Shown: positions 7,161 through 19,187 of the stretch, piece by piece
How positions within the stretch are numbered: the stretch's first letter is position 1
Layout of the letters: each line of letters opens with the position of its first letter
From: VFZS01 sp964353255
GTDB lineage: Bacteria; Acidobacteriota; Terriglobia; Bryobacterales; Bryobacteraceae
Assembly: GCA_964353255.1 (NCBI GenBank)
Contig: CAYGVJ010000042.1
Span: forward strand, 1-38,741
DNA: 38,741 bases
Direction of reading: 5' to 3'
Notes under the pieces: generated by a model
Databases searched by the model: none
What the model was told of the DNA's origin: nothing
Seen by the model: only the letters and a program-made list of their open reading frames with translations
Translations under genes and position numbers: made by a program

Positions 7161-8473
7161 TTGCCCGCCTCGAGCGCCCCGCGCCGCACGTCTACGCGGG
7201 CCAGCAGCGCCAGGCCGACTACGAAGAACACCATCAAAGACAAGATGGCCAGGCGGTAGCTGCGGGTGAACTGGAGCGCCAGGGCGAAAGCCAGCGGGCA
7301 GAGCCAGCTTGTGCCTTTGTCGGTGACTTCGTAAAGGCTGAAGTACTCGGCTTCCCGGCCCTTGGGGATCATCAGGGAGTAGAGCGAGCGGCTCAGGGCC
7401 TGGCTGCCGCCCAAAACGATAGCCACCACCGCGGCCATCACAAAGAACTGCCCCGCGGTCCGCACGGACAGGTAGATGGCAATCAACACCGCGACCCACA
7501 CCACCAGGGCCCCCATGACAGCCCGCTTGGCGCCCACCCAGCGCGCTACCTCATTGAATCCCAGAGCTCCCAAGAACGCCACAAACTGCACCATCAGGAT
7601 CGTGAGCGTCAGCGTCGCGATGGGTATCTTCAGCTCGTCGTAGCCGAACTGGGTGGCCAGGACGATGACGGCCTGGATGGCGTCGTTGTAGAACAGGTAG
7701 GCGAGCAGGAAGGTCAGCGTCTGCGGGTACTTCCTGAGGTCGCGGAGCGTCGCGGCAAGCTGGCGGAAACCAGCAGCCAAGTAGCGCGCACCCGGCGCCG
7801 CGCGCGCCAGCGGCTCCTGGTTCCGCAGCGCCGCAAGGGGAATCACGGTGAAAGCCGCCCACCAGGCGCCGGCCGAGAACAGGCTGATCCGGACGGCCTG
7901 GCCTTCGGTCAGCCCCAGGGCGCCGGCCTGCTTGTAGAGAAACAGGTTCAACGCCAGCAGGATGCCCCCGCCAAGGTAGCCCAGCCCCCAGCCTTTTGAG
8001 GAGACCGCATCTCGTTCCTGCGGAGCAGCGATTTCCGGCAGGAAGGCGTTGTAGATGACTATGGAGGCGCCGAAGCATAGATTGGATGCCAGGAACAGCA
8101 ACCCACCGAGCAGATAGGCTTGGCCCTCGAGGAAGAACATGGCCATGGTAGCCAGGGCGCCGAGGTAGGCAAGGGTCCCGAGCCACGTCTTCTTGCGCGG
8201 GCTGAAGTCGGCTAGCGCGCCCAGCACGGGCAGGCAGATGACCTGGGAGACGACCGAGAGGGCCACCAGGTATCCCCAGTAGGAACGCGTGTCCACCGGA
8301 ACGCCCAGCGGGTAGATGTAACCCTGCAGGCCGGCGGCGGCCTTGGCCAACTCGGTCAAGTAAGGCCCCAGGAAGAGGGTGACGACGGTGGTGTAGAAGG
8401 CCGAGTTGGCCCAGTCGTAGAAGTACCAGCCGGTTTGCTCGCGACGGCGCGAGGGGGCCTCGGCGCCGGTCAT
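7157..8473 (-). CDS. UMF1/ATG22-like MFS transporter
   Basis: 438 aa; the start is the ATG at 8473, 4 bp after the stop of the upstream Aas-like gene. The motif GWYFYDWANSAFYTTVVTLF near residue 14 is the hallmark of the UMF1 (Atg22-like) branch of the major facilitator superfamily. About 12 hydrophobic segments follow. Substrates of bacterial UMF1 proteins are mostly unknown. In Enterobacteria the MFS flippase LplT is encoded next to aas and supplies it with lysophospholipid. The same pairing here, with a different MFS family, suggests a non-homologous LplT equivalent; that is inference from context only. Confidence 0.88.
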   Translation of the reverse strand: MTGAEAPSRRREQTGWYFYDWANSAFYTTVVTLFLGPYLTELAKAAAGLQGYIYPLGVPVDTRSYWGYLVALSVVSQVICLPVLGALADFSPRKKTWLGTLAYLGALATMAMFFLEGQAYLLGGLLFLASNLCFGASIVIYNAFLPEIAAPQERDAVSSKGWGLGYLGGGILLALNLFLYKQAGALGLTEGQAVRISLFSAGAWWAAFTVIPLAALRNQEPLARAAPGARYLAAGFRQLAATLRDLRKYPQTLTFLLAYLFYNDAIQAVIVLATQFGYDELKIPIATLTLTILMVQFVAFLGALGFNEVARWVGAKRAVMGALVVWVAVLIAIYLSVRTAGQFFVMAAVVAIVLGGSQALSRSLYSLMIPKGREAEYFSLYEVTDKGTSWLCPLAFALALQFTRSYRLAILSLMVFFVVGLALLARVDVRRGALEAGN

Positions 8474-8477
8474 AAGC

Positions 8478-10649
8478 TCATGCCCGCGTGGCAGACTGCC
8501 GGGCCACTTCCTCAGCCATCCGGCGCAGGCCGACGTAGTCCTTCTTGCCGCTCCCCAGCAGCGGGAGTTGCTCGACCGGCACGATGCGCCGCGGGATGGC
8601 CAGCTCCGGAGCGCCCATTTGGCGCGCCGCCTCCAGCAACTGCTCGCGGCGCAGGTGCGCATCCTCAGTAAACAGCAGGACGCTCTCGCCGCGCCCGGCT
8701 TCGGCCAGCGCCATGGCGGCGTGCTGGCGATCTGGCGAGGCCACCGCAGCGATCCTCTCGACCAGCTCGAGCGAAACCATCTCCCCGGCGACCTTGGCAA
8801 AGCGCCGCATGCGCCCGAGGATGCTCACGAAGCCGTCTTCATCCACGGCGGCCACGTCCCCGGTGTTGTACCAGCCCTCCCCGAACACGGAGCGCGGCGG
8901 CTGGATGGCACCGGGCCGGTCTTCCAGCAGGTAGCCTGACATGACGTTGGGGCCGCGCAGGTGGAGCACGCCCGCGCCCGGGATGCCCTCCACGGGCTCG
9001 AGCCGGTGCTCGATGCCGGGCACGAACTCGCCCACCGAGCCGGTCCTGACTGCCATGGGGGTGTTGACCGCCACCACCGGAGCGGTCTCCGTGACCCCGT
9101 AGCCCTCCAGGACGCGGATCCCGAACTTGTCCATGTAGATCTTGCGGACTTCTTCGGAGAGCTTCTCGGCGCCAGCCACCACCAGGCGCAGGCTGCGAAA
9201 GTCGTAGGGGTGGGCGCAGCGGGCATAGTGGCCCAGGAAGGTGCTCGAAGCGAACAGGACCGTGCAATCGCTGTCGTAGATCCGCTCCGGGATCACGCGG
9301 TAGTGCAGCGGCGAGGGGTACAGGCAAATCCAGGCCCCGGTGGACAACGCCAGGAAGACGCCCACCGTCAGCCCGAAGGCGTGGAACAGCGGCAGGGCGC
9401 TCATGAAGCGGTCCTTGGAGGTGAACTCGATAACCGCCCGGCACTGCGCCACGTTGGCCAGTAAGGCCCGGTGGCTGAGCACCACGCCCTTGGGCTTGCC
9501 TTCCGAGCCGGAAGTGAACAAGACCACGGCCGGGTCTTCGGGCCGCCCGGGCCGGGCGGCGCGGCGGGGAAAGCGCAGCGCCCAGAGCAGCAGCCAGAGC
9601 TTGTCGCGCAGGCCGAAGCTGCTGCGGAGGTCCTCCAGGCAGACCACCCGAACGCCTTCCAGCTTGCCGGCTGCCTCCGCCAGCCGGGCCTTCTCCAGAA
9701 AGGCCCGCGAAGTCAGCACCAGGCGCAGCCGGGCCACGCGGCAGGCATTCTGGAGCGCCTCCAGGCCCGCCGTGCAGTTCAGCATCGCCGGCACGCGCCC
9801 GTGGGCGCTCAGGCCGTAGATCAGAGCCACGGTCGTGTTCAGGTTGGGCATGAGCACGCCGACGAATTCCCCGGGCGCGGTCAGGCGGGCGGTCATGCGC
9901 CCCAGCGCCAGCGCAGCCTTCAGCAGTCCGCCGTAGGAGAGTTCCTGCTGCCGGACGTCCATCAGGATGCGGCGCCGCCGGCCGTAAACGGCAGCGGCGT
10001 CCAGCAGAGCGGGAAACAGCGTGGTGTCCTCGCGCAAGTGGAACACCGCCTCCTGCATGATGTGGCGCAGTTGCTCCACCGCCTCGCGCCGGCGCAGCTT
10101 CGAGCCGCGCCCGTCCGGCGCCTCGATCTTGCGAGGAGGAAGGATGGTAATGGTGATGCGCGGTAAGAGGCGCCTGGGGAAGTCCCCCGACATGCGGCTG
10201 AACCAGGAGTACGCCGCCCCCTCGATGTGGACCGGGACCACCGTGGCCCCGGTCTTGACGGCCACCAAGGCCGGACCCTCGTACATCTTCATGAGGCAGC
10301 CGGTGACCGTGACCCGGCCCTCGGGGAAGATCAGCACGGGCTGGCCGGCCTCGATGAGGTGGATGGCCGCTTTCATCGCCAAAGGGTTAGTGGTGTCCAC
10401 CTCCAGGTGAGGGATGAAGCGCAGCGGCAAGCGGAGGTACCAGCGCCGGGCGAAGGCGGTATGGATCAGCCAGACCGGGGTGACCGGCAGAAACGCTCCC
10501 ACCAAAACGCCATCCAGTAAGGACTGGTGGTTCGAGACCACCAGCAGCCGCTCGTGGCGCTCCATGTGGCCGCGCACCCGGACCCGGAATAGCAGCTTCA
10601 GCAGCAGGCGGACGAGCGCGCGGCCCATAAAGATCCGGTTATCCAGCAT
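8478..10649 (-). CDS. aas: Bifunctional acyltransferase/acyl-ACP synthetase, Aas-like
   Basis: 723 aa, matching the about 719 aa of E. coli Aas. The N-terminal domain (1-215) is a PlsC-type acyltransferase with the HX4D motif NHQSLLDG (H41, D46) and FPEGRVT. The C-terminal domain (about 216-723) is an AMP-forming acyl-activating enzyme with the P-loop-like LFTSGSEGKPKGV, YGVTETAP and GWYNTGD. Aas re-acylates lysophosphatidylethanolamine at the inner membrane using acyl-ACP it makes itself. It shares an operon with the downstream MFS transporter. A stand-alone LPLAT plus long-chain acyl-CoA ligase activity is the alternative reading. Confidence 0.88.
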   Translation of the reverse strand: MLDNRIFMGRALVRLLLKLLFRVRVRGHMERHERLLVVSNHQSLLDGVLVGAFLPVTPVWLIHTAFARRWYLRLPLRFIPHLEVDTTNPLAMKAAIHLIEAGQPVLIFPEGRVTVTGCLMKMYEGPALVAVKTGATVVPVHIEGAAYSWFSRMSGDFPRRLLPRITITILPPRKIEAPDGRGSKLRRREAVEQLRHIMQEAVFHLREDTTLFPALLDAAAVYGRRRRILMDVRQQELSYGGLLKAALALGRMTARLTAPGEFVGVLMPNLNTTVALIYGLSAHGRVPAMLNCTAGLEALQNACRVARLRLVLTSRAFLEKARLAEAAGKLEGVRVVCLEDLRSSFGLRDKLWLLLWALRFPRRAARPGRPEDPAVVLFTSGSEGKPKGVVLSHRALLANVAQCRAVIEFTSKDRFMSALPLFHAFGLTVGVFLALSTGAWICLYPSPLHYRVIPERIYDSDCTVLFASSTFLGHYARCAHPYDFRSLRLVVAGAEKLSEEVRKIYMDKFGIRVLEGYGVTETAPVVAVNTPMAVRTGSVGEFVPGIEHRLEPVEGIPGAGVLHLRGPNVMSGYLLEDRPGAIQPPRSVFGEGWYNTGDVAAVDEDGFVSILGRMRRFAKVAGEMVSLELVERIAAVASPDRQHAAMALAEAGRGESVLLFTEDAHLRREQLLEAARQMGAPELAIPRRIVPVEQLPLLGSGKKDYVGLRRMAEEVARQSATRA

Positions 10650-10694
10650 ACCAGCGCCCCGCGCGCCGGTCCATTTATTCTGCTGATGCCCCCA

Positions 10695-10724
10695 TTGCCC
10701 GGCTCGGAACAGAACTGCTATAGT
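10695..10724 (+). promoter_or_regulatory. Sigma-70-type promoter of icd
   Basis: TTGCCC (10695-10700), 18-bp spacer, then TATAGT (10719-10724) preceded by TGC, which makes an extended -10. Predicted transcription starts near 10731, about 75 nt upstream of the icd start. Confidence 0.55.
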
Positions 10725-10804
10725 TGATTTCGCAAAACGGGAGGCCGGGCTGGCGCGGGTTGCGACCAGGGCCGGTTTTCCGCAAGGCCTGATTGGGAGG
10801 ATTC

Positions 10805-12046
<1,242 letters not shown>

Positions 12047-12089
12047 GGAAGCGTTTCATCGAGAGTACACAAAGGATTAGGAGATCATC

Positions 12090-13154
12090 ATGAGGAAGAA
12101 GATTACGGTTATCGGTGCTGGTAACGTGGGCGCCAGTTGTGCGATCCAACTGGCGCAAAAGGAACTGGGCGATGTGGTGGTGGTGGACATCCGGGAAGGC
12201 TGGGCGGCGGGCACCACCCTGGACATGTACCAGTTCACGCCGGTGGCGGGCGTGGACGTCAAGTGCACGGGCGGCTCGAACTACGGGCCTACGGCGGGCT
12301 CGGACATCGTGGTGCTGACCGCCGGCTTCCCGCGCAAGCCGGGGATGAGCCGCGACGACCTGGTGTGGGCCAACTACGACATCGTGAAGGGCACGCTCGA
12401 GCAGGCCCTCAAGTTCTCGCCCGACTGCATTCTGATCGTGGTGACCAACCCGCTGGACGCCATGTGCCACGTGGCCTACGAGGTCAGCGGGTTCTCTAGG
12501 AATCGCGTGTTCGGCATGGCGGGCGTGCTGGACACGGCGCGTTTCCGCACCTTCATCGGGGACAAGCTGGGCGTGTCGGTCGAGGACATCCAGACCCTGG
12601 TGCTGGGCGGCCACGGCGACGCCATGGTCCCCCTGGTGCGCTACACCAGCGTGGGCGGCATTCCGCTTACCGACCTGCTGGACGCCGAAACCATCGCGGC
12701 CCTGGTGAAGCGAACCGCGGTGGGTGGCGGCGAGATCGTCAAGTTGATGGGCACCAGCGCCTACTACGCCCCAGCGGCCGCGGCGGTGCAGTTGGTGGAG
12801 GCCATCCTGAAGGATAAGAAGCGCGTGCTGCCCTGCTCGGCGCTGCTACAGGGCGAGTACGGCATCGACGGCCTGTTCGTCGGCGTGCCGGTGAAGCTGG
12901 GCGCCGACGGCGTCGAGAAGATCTTCGAGCTGGCGCTGACCGAGGAAGAGAGCGCGGCGCTGAAGAAGAGCGCCGCGGGGGTCAAAGAGCTCGTGGAGCT
13001 GATGGAGCCCAAACTGGCGGAGATCCGCGCAGCGCGGGGGGCTGCGCCTGCACCTGTCCAGCTACCGGCTCCCGAGGGCGTCGAAGTAACCGTGCAGGAA
13101 ACGGTCACTCACGAAATCTCGGTCAAGGTCCGAGAAGAAGGCTCCGGTCGGTAG
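12090..13154 (+). CDS. mdh: Malate dehydrogenase (LDH-like type) with C-terminal extension
   Basis: 354 aa, ATG after TAGGAG. NAD-binding GAGNVGAS at the N-terminus, Asp at the end of beta-2 (VVVDI), substrate Arg residues in FPRKPGMSRDD, the VTNPLDAM motif and the catalytic His in GGHGDAMVPL identify an LDH-like malate dehydrogenase. Family members are usually about 310-320 aa and end near the helix that here finishes at EIRAARGA. An extra tail of about 40 residues follows: an Ala/Pro linker and then a strand-like segment EGVEVTVQETVTHEISVKV. Its role is unknown. It interconverts malate and oxaloacetate and is downstream of icd. Confidence 0.93.
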   Translation: MRKKITVIGAGNVGASCAIQLAQKELGDVVVVDIREGWAAGTTLDMYQFTPVAGVDVKCTGGSNYGPTAGSDIVVLTAGFPRKPGMSRDDLVWANYDIVKGTLEQALKFSPDCILIVVTNPLDAMCHVAYEVSGFSRNRVFGMAGVLDTARFRTFIGDKLGVSVEDIQTLVLGGHGDAMVPLVRYTSVGGIPLTDLLDAETIAALVKRTAVGGGEIVKLMGTSAYYAPAAAAVQLVEAILKDKKRVLPCSALLQGEYGIDGLFVGVPVKLGADGVEKIFELALTEEESAALKKSAAGVKELVELMEPKLAEIRAARGAAPAPVQLPAPEGVEVTVQETVTHEISVKVREEGSGR

Positions 13155-13192
13155 GCGACTTGGCACGATCCACCCCTCGCGGGTCGTCCGGC

Positions 13193-13580
13193 TCATACCG
13201 CGTTGCGTTCATAGATCACCCTGCCTTCGCGCAAGGCCGGCTTGTAGATGAGGGCATGACTGTTCCCGTAGCGCTCGAGATCTTCCGGGGTGGCCACAAT
13301 GACGTCCACAGGGTACTTGACGCCGTGGAGGTTCATGTAAATGTCACCGGCCAGGTTCCTCCGATGCACTGGGCCTCGCTTGACCACCAGCAGATCCACG
13401 TCGCTGTGGGGGCCTATCTTGCCGCGAGCGGCGGAGCCGAACAGGAGGATCTTCTCCGGCTGGGCGACCTCGACGATGCGGCGGACGATTTCCTCCAGGG
13501 CCTCTTGGGAGACTTCAGTCAGGGTCTCGACCGGCTCGCGCACACCCACACGACGATTATAGGCACACCGGGACGGCGCC

Positions 13581-13588
<8 letters not shown>
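13193..13588 (-). CDS. MNT-type minimal nucleotidyltransferase
   Basis: Up to 131 aa. The core motif GSAARGKIGPHSDVDLLVVKRG is the GSxxRG...DxD catalytic signature of minimal nucleotidyltransferases, and a later Asp lies in PVDVIVATPED. Such proteins often pair with a HEPN partner as toxin-antitoxin modules (MntA AMPylates HEPN toxins), but no HEPN gene is adjacent, so this is an orphan. The start is uncertain: the ATG at 13588 lies inside the gyrB 3' end, and GTG codons near 13549 are possible; none has a clear ribosome site. It is convergent with mdh, 38 bp away. Confidence 0.8.
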
Positions 13589-16001
<2,413 letters not shown>

Positions 16002-16030
16002 GGGTAGTGTCGCGACTCGCCGCGCCGCCC

Positions 16031-17146
16031 CTAGATCCTCATTGGCATGACGACGTAGCGGTAGCGGCCGCCCTCGCCCTCCGGATTGGGGCGAACCTCC
16101 GCGGCGCTGTGCGCGTCGCGGAAGGAGAAGGTGACCTCATCCTCTGAGACTGCGCGCAGGAAGTCCACCAGGTACTGCGCATTGAAACCGATCTCCACCG
16201 CGGCACCCTCGTACGCGGTGGGCAGGCTCTCCTCGCTTTCTCCGGTGTCCGAAAGCGAGGAATGAACCTTCACCTCACCGGGGGCGAAGCCGACTTTGAC
16301 CGAGTGCGACCGCTCGTCGGCGAATTGCGCCACGCGCTCCACGGCGGCCTGGAATTCCTTCCTCTCTAAGGTGACCTGTGAGTGGTACTCCTTGGGCAAG
16401 ACCCTCTCATAATCCGGGAACGTCCCAGTAAGCCTGCGGCAGATGAGCAAGCGCTCGCCAATTGAGAAGAAGAGGTGGTTCTCGTCGCTGGCAAAGCGCA
16501 CCAACTCCTCTCCGCCGGCTTCCTGAGCGAGCCTGAGGATCTCGGTCATTGCCTTTTTCGGGAGCAGCGTCCGGTGCCCCGCGGGCGCCTGCGTCGCGGG
16601 AGCCGGCACCTCGACATAAGCCAAACGATGCCCATCTGTGGCCACCATGATTGCACTGTCCCCTTTGAAGTGCAGCAGCGCACCGTTAAGCGTAAATCGC
16701 GACTCCTCAGCCGAGATCGAGAACACCGTCTTGCCGATCATCAGCGCCAGCAACCGCACGGGAACCTCCACCAGCGCCTCGGGCATCGTCGGCAGCTCCG
16801 GAAAGCTCTCCCTCGATATCCCTGCCATCCTGGTGCGTGAGCGGCCACAGGTGATGTTCACCCAAGCATTCTCCTGGAAACGGAAGCCGACGCCAACCTC
16901 CGGCAATAGCCGGACGTAGTCCAAGAGCCGACGCAGCGGAACTGTCCCAGCGCCCTCCCGCTCCACCTGGGCCGGGCAAGAGCAGCGAATCCCCAACTCA
17001 AGGTCAGTTGCCGTCAGCAGGATCTTGTCCCCAGAAGCCTCAATCAGGACATTCGACAGTATGGGGATGGTGGTCCTCTTCTCGATCACCCCCTGACACA
17101 AGCTGAGCTCTGTGACTAGTTGCGCTTTGGCGACAGTGAATTCCAT
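16031..17146 (-). CDS. dnaN: DNA polymerase III sliding clamp (beta subunit)
   Basis: 371 aa. The N-terminus MEFTVAKAQLVTELSLCQGVIEKRTTIPILSNVLIEA and the C-terminal end YRYVVMPMRI are characteristic of DnaN, and the length fits three clamp domains. It forms the ring that tethers the replicative polymerase to DNA. It lies between dnaA (269 bp upstream) and gyrB (29 bp downstream), the conserved order near bacterial origins. A TATAAT hexamer on the - strand at 17279-17274 may be the -10 of its own promoter. Confidence 0.97.
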   Translation of the reverse strand: MEFTVAKAQLVTELSLCQGVIEKRTTIPILSNVLIEASGDKILLTATDLELGIRCSCPAQVEREGAGTVPLRRLLDYVRLLPEVGVGFRFQENAWVNITCGRSRTRMAGISRESFPELPTMPEALVEVPVRLLALMIGKTVFSISAEESRFTLNGALLHFKGDSAIMVATDGHRLAYVEVPAPATQAPAGHRTLLPKKAMTEILRLAQEAGGEELVRFASDENHLFFSIGERLLICRRLTGTFPDYERVLPKEYHSQVTLERKEFQAAVERVAQFADERSHSVKVGFAPGEVKVHSSLSDTGESEESLPTAYEGAAVEIGFNAQYLVDFLRAVSEDEVTFSFRDAHSAAEVRPNPEGEGGRYRYVVMPMRI

Positions 17147-17415
17147 CGGAGCCGATCTCCATCCCGGCAGGCCGTCGGCGGCTGCCTGCGTTAACTACTA
17201 CTCTCCTACTCTAAACAGCATAGAGAAGAGAACTGCTGTTGTAGAGCCTGTTGAAATGTTGATTCTCTCCTAAATTATACAAAACTCTGTGTGTTCGCCG
17301 CTCTAGTGGATGTGGAATACAGGTTGGACGTATGCGGGAGCCTGGGGTGGTGGGTGGGTCTTGCATCAGGGCTCACAGGTCTGGCTGGAGCGGTGCTGTG
17401 GAAATCTACGCATCA
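17147..17415 (-). other. dnaA-dnaN spacer, candidate oriC
   Basis: A 269-bp non-coding spacer with an A/T-rich patch (about 17190-17290) that stands out in this GC-rich window. DnaA-box-like 9-mers, each one mismatch from TTWTNCACA and all on the - strand, lie at 17319-17311 (TATTCCACA) and 17405-17397 (ATTTCCACA), with TCATCCACA at 17447-17439 just inside dnaA. The - strand also reads TAGAGTAGGAGAGTAGTAG (17213-17195), which resembles the repeated trinucleotides of a DnaA-trio beside an unwinding element. Many bacteria have oriC in this spacer; the 18733-19068 region is the alternative. Confidence 0.5.
17274..17279 (-). promoter_or_regulatory. Candidate -10 element for dnaN
   Basis: A perfect TATAAT on the - strand, about 128 nt upstream of the dnaN start. 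No good -35 at the usual distance, so support is partial; it could equally be part of an A/T-rich unwinding region. Confidence 0.3.
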
Positions 17416-18732
17416 TCAGTGTAATGAATCACTTAGGTTGTGGATGAGCCTGTTCAAATTGGCGTCCTTCTGGCGAAGGCCGGCGATCTTCGTGACTGAA
17501 TGCAGTACGGTAGTGTGGTGCTTGCCTCCGAACATGCGCCCGATCTCGGGAAGGGAGGCACCCGTCAGGTCCTTGGCCAAGTACATGGCGATCTGCCGCG
17601 GGTAGGCGATGGCGCGAGCGTTGGTCTTCTGCTTGAGTTGCGCTGGCTGAAGGTCAAACTTGCTGGCAACGGCCCGGATGATGGCGTCAATGGTAACGCG
17701 GCGGTCGTGCGCGCCAACCACCAGGTGCTTCAATGCCTGCTGGGCCATGGGGAGCGTGATGCTGGAGCCGGTGACCGAGGAGTACGCCATCAGTTTGACC
17801 AGTGCGCCCTCAAGCTCGCGGACGTTTGATCTGGTCTTCGTGGCGATGAAGATTCGCACGTCGTCGGGCAAGCTGATGCCCTGCTCTTCCGCCTTCTTGT
17901 CGAGGATGGCCATCTTGGTTTCGAGGTCCGGGGGCTGGATGTCAACCATTAAGCCCCACTCGAAGCGCGACCGCAGCCGCTCTACCAGGCCCGGGATCTC
18001 CTTGGGGACGGAGTCGCCCGAGACCACGATCTGCTTCTGGCGCTCGTAAAGCTCGTTGAAGGTGTGGAAGAACTCCTCCTGTGTGCCTTCCTTGCCGGAG
18101 AGAGTCTGGATGTCGTCCACCAGCAGAACGTCCGCCAAGCGGTAGTGCCTGTGGAACTGGCTCATGCGCTGAAGCCGGATGCAGGTCACCATCTCGTTCA
18201 TGAACCGTTCACTGGATGTGTAGACGATCTGCATGCCGGGGTAGTTGTCTAGCAAGGCGTGCCCTACCGCGTGCATGAGGTGGGTTTTGCCCATGCCTAC
18301 TCCGCCATAGATGAAAAGCGGGTTGTAGCGCTCAGAGGGTCTGGTGGCCACGGCCTTGGCGGCGGCGTGGGCGAACTGGTTGCAGGAGCCGACGACAAAT
18401 GAAGCGAAGGTAAACCGCGGGTTGAGCCGCGTGGCCACGCGCTGAAAGCTGACTTCGCGCGGCGGCGAGTCAAGCTCCGCCAGGGAGGCTTCCGCGGCGC
18501 CGGCGAGTTCGTAGAGGACTTGGCGGACCGGCAGGGCCAACTCGCGTATGGCGGCGCTGACCAGGCCTACGTATTCCTGCTCGATGTAACGTTTGGCCGG
18601 CTCACTGGGTACGGCCACCCACAGCGTCTCGTCCCTGGCAACCACAAGCCTGGTAGAGCTGAACCAGTTGTGGTAGCTCTCGGCGCTGAGCTTACCTGCG
18701 AGGGTCGTCTTTACCAGTTCCCAGGGGTCCAT
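17416..18732 (-). CDS. dnaA: Chromosomal replication initiator DnaA
   Basis: 438 aa, starting MDPWELVKTTLAGKLS. Domain III has Walker A GGVGMGKTHLMHAVGHAL and Walker B VLLVDDIQTLSGK; the start of the AAA+ module is the usual FTFASFVVGSCNQFAHAA. Domain IV ends with the DNA-binding signature DLTGASLPEIGRMFGGKHHTTVLHSV. It binds DnaA boxes and melts the origin. The gene heads a dnaA-dnaN-gyrB cluster. DnaA-box-like sites lie on both sides, which would allow autoregulation as well as origin function. Confidence 0.98.
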   Translation of the reverse strand: MDPWELVKTTLAGKLSAESYHNWFSSTRLVVARDETLWVAVPSEPAKRYIEQEYVGLVSAAIRELALPVRQVLYELAGAAEASLAELDSPPREVSFQRVATRLNPRFTFASFVVGSCNQFAHAAAKAVATRPSERYNPLFIYGGVGMGKTHLMHAVGHALLDNYPGMQIVYTSSERFMNEMVTCIRLQRMSQFHRHYRLADVLLVDDIQTLSGKEGTQEEFFHTFNELYERQKQIVVSGDSVPKEIPGLVERLRSRFEWGLMVDIQPPDLETKMAILDKKAEEQGISLPDDVRIFIATKTRSNVRELEGALVKLMAYSSVTGSSITLPMAQQALKHLVVGAHDRRVTIDAIIRAVASKFDLQPAQLKQKTNARAIAYPRQIAMYLAKDLTGASLPEIGRMFGGKHHTTVLHSVTKIAGLRQKDANLNRLIHNLSDSLH

Positions 18733-19068
18733 CTCTCAGTCGCTCACAGACGCCACACAAAACGCACAGCATTCCCACAGCCTGTGGAAATTCTCCCAAC
18801 CCGTTACTCTCTGCGGGAGTTAACCGCTGGCGACAGCCGCTTGATATCGCCCGTAGCGGCAGCACCCTCCGGCAACAGCGGAAAGCCAGTCTAGCACAGT
18901 TCAAGAGGCGGGGCGAAAAAAGTTTGGAGCGGCTAAGGTGTTTAGAATGAGGGGGAACGGGGGGAGCAGAAAAATCATTTTCACCCGGTTCTGTCAGGGG
19001 CGGGCTGCAGGAGAGGTGGCCGCGGAGTTTGACAGCGCTGGAGAGGCCGAGGGACAATGGTTTGGAGC
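18733..19068. promoter_or_regulatory. dnaA upstream region with a DnaA-box-like site and possible promoter
   Basis: 336 bp without a gene, between dnaA and the divergently oriented tRNA. On the - strand, ATTTCCACA (18791-18783) is the same 9-mer as in the dnaA-dnaN spacer and is one mismatch from the DnaA-box consensus; a nearby CCCACAGCCTGTGG forms an inverted pair with it. TGC-TAGACT (- strand, about 18896-18888) could be an extended -10 for dnaA with a leader of about 150 nt. The rest has A/T-rich patches (AAAAAAG, AAAAATCATTTT) but no gene. Confidence 0.4.
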
Positions 19069-19144
19069 GCGGGAGTAACTCAGTTGGTAGAGTGCGACCT
19101 TGCCAAGGTCGATGTCGCGGGTTCGAGCCCCGTCTCCCGCTCCA
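19069..19144 (+). tRNA. tRNA-Gly (GCC)
   Basis: 76 nt. Acceptor stem GCGGGAG/CTCCCGC, D arm with AACTCAGTTGGTAGAGT, anticodon stem CGACC/GGTCG around the 7-nt loop TTGCCAA (anticodon GCC), T arm with GGGTTCGAGCCCC, discriminator T and an encoded CCA end. It decodes GGC/GGU. Confidence 0.96.
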
Positions 19145-19187
19145 GCCTGTTGACCTCCAGCACCCCCTGAGCAGTAGCCTAGGGAGT

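Noticed and set aside
13155..13192. Terminator between mdh and the nucleotidyltransferase gene
   Set aside because: A 7-bp stem ACGATCC/GGGTCGT is present, but it has a wobble pair, a 9-nt loop and no T tract.
19069..19144. tRNA-Gly as an integration site for a genomic island
   Set aside because: No direct repeat of the tRNA 3' end and no integrase gene is visible on either side.
19029..19187. Upstream extension of the DUF4838 reading frame
   Set aside because: It runs through the tRNA-Gly gene. The ATG at 19188 has a ribosome site and starts a signal peptide.
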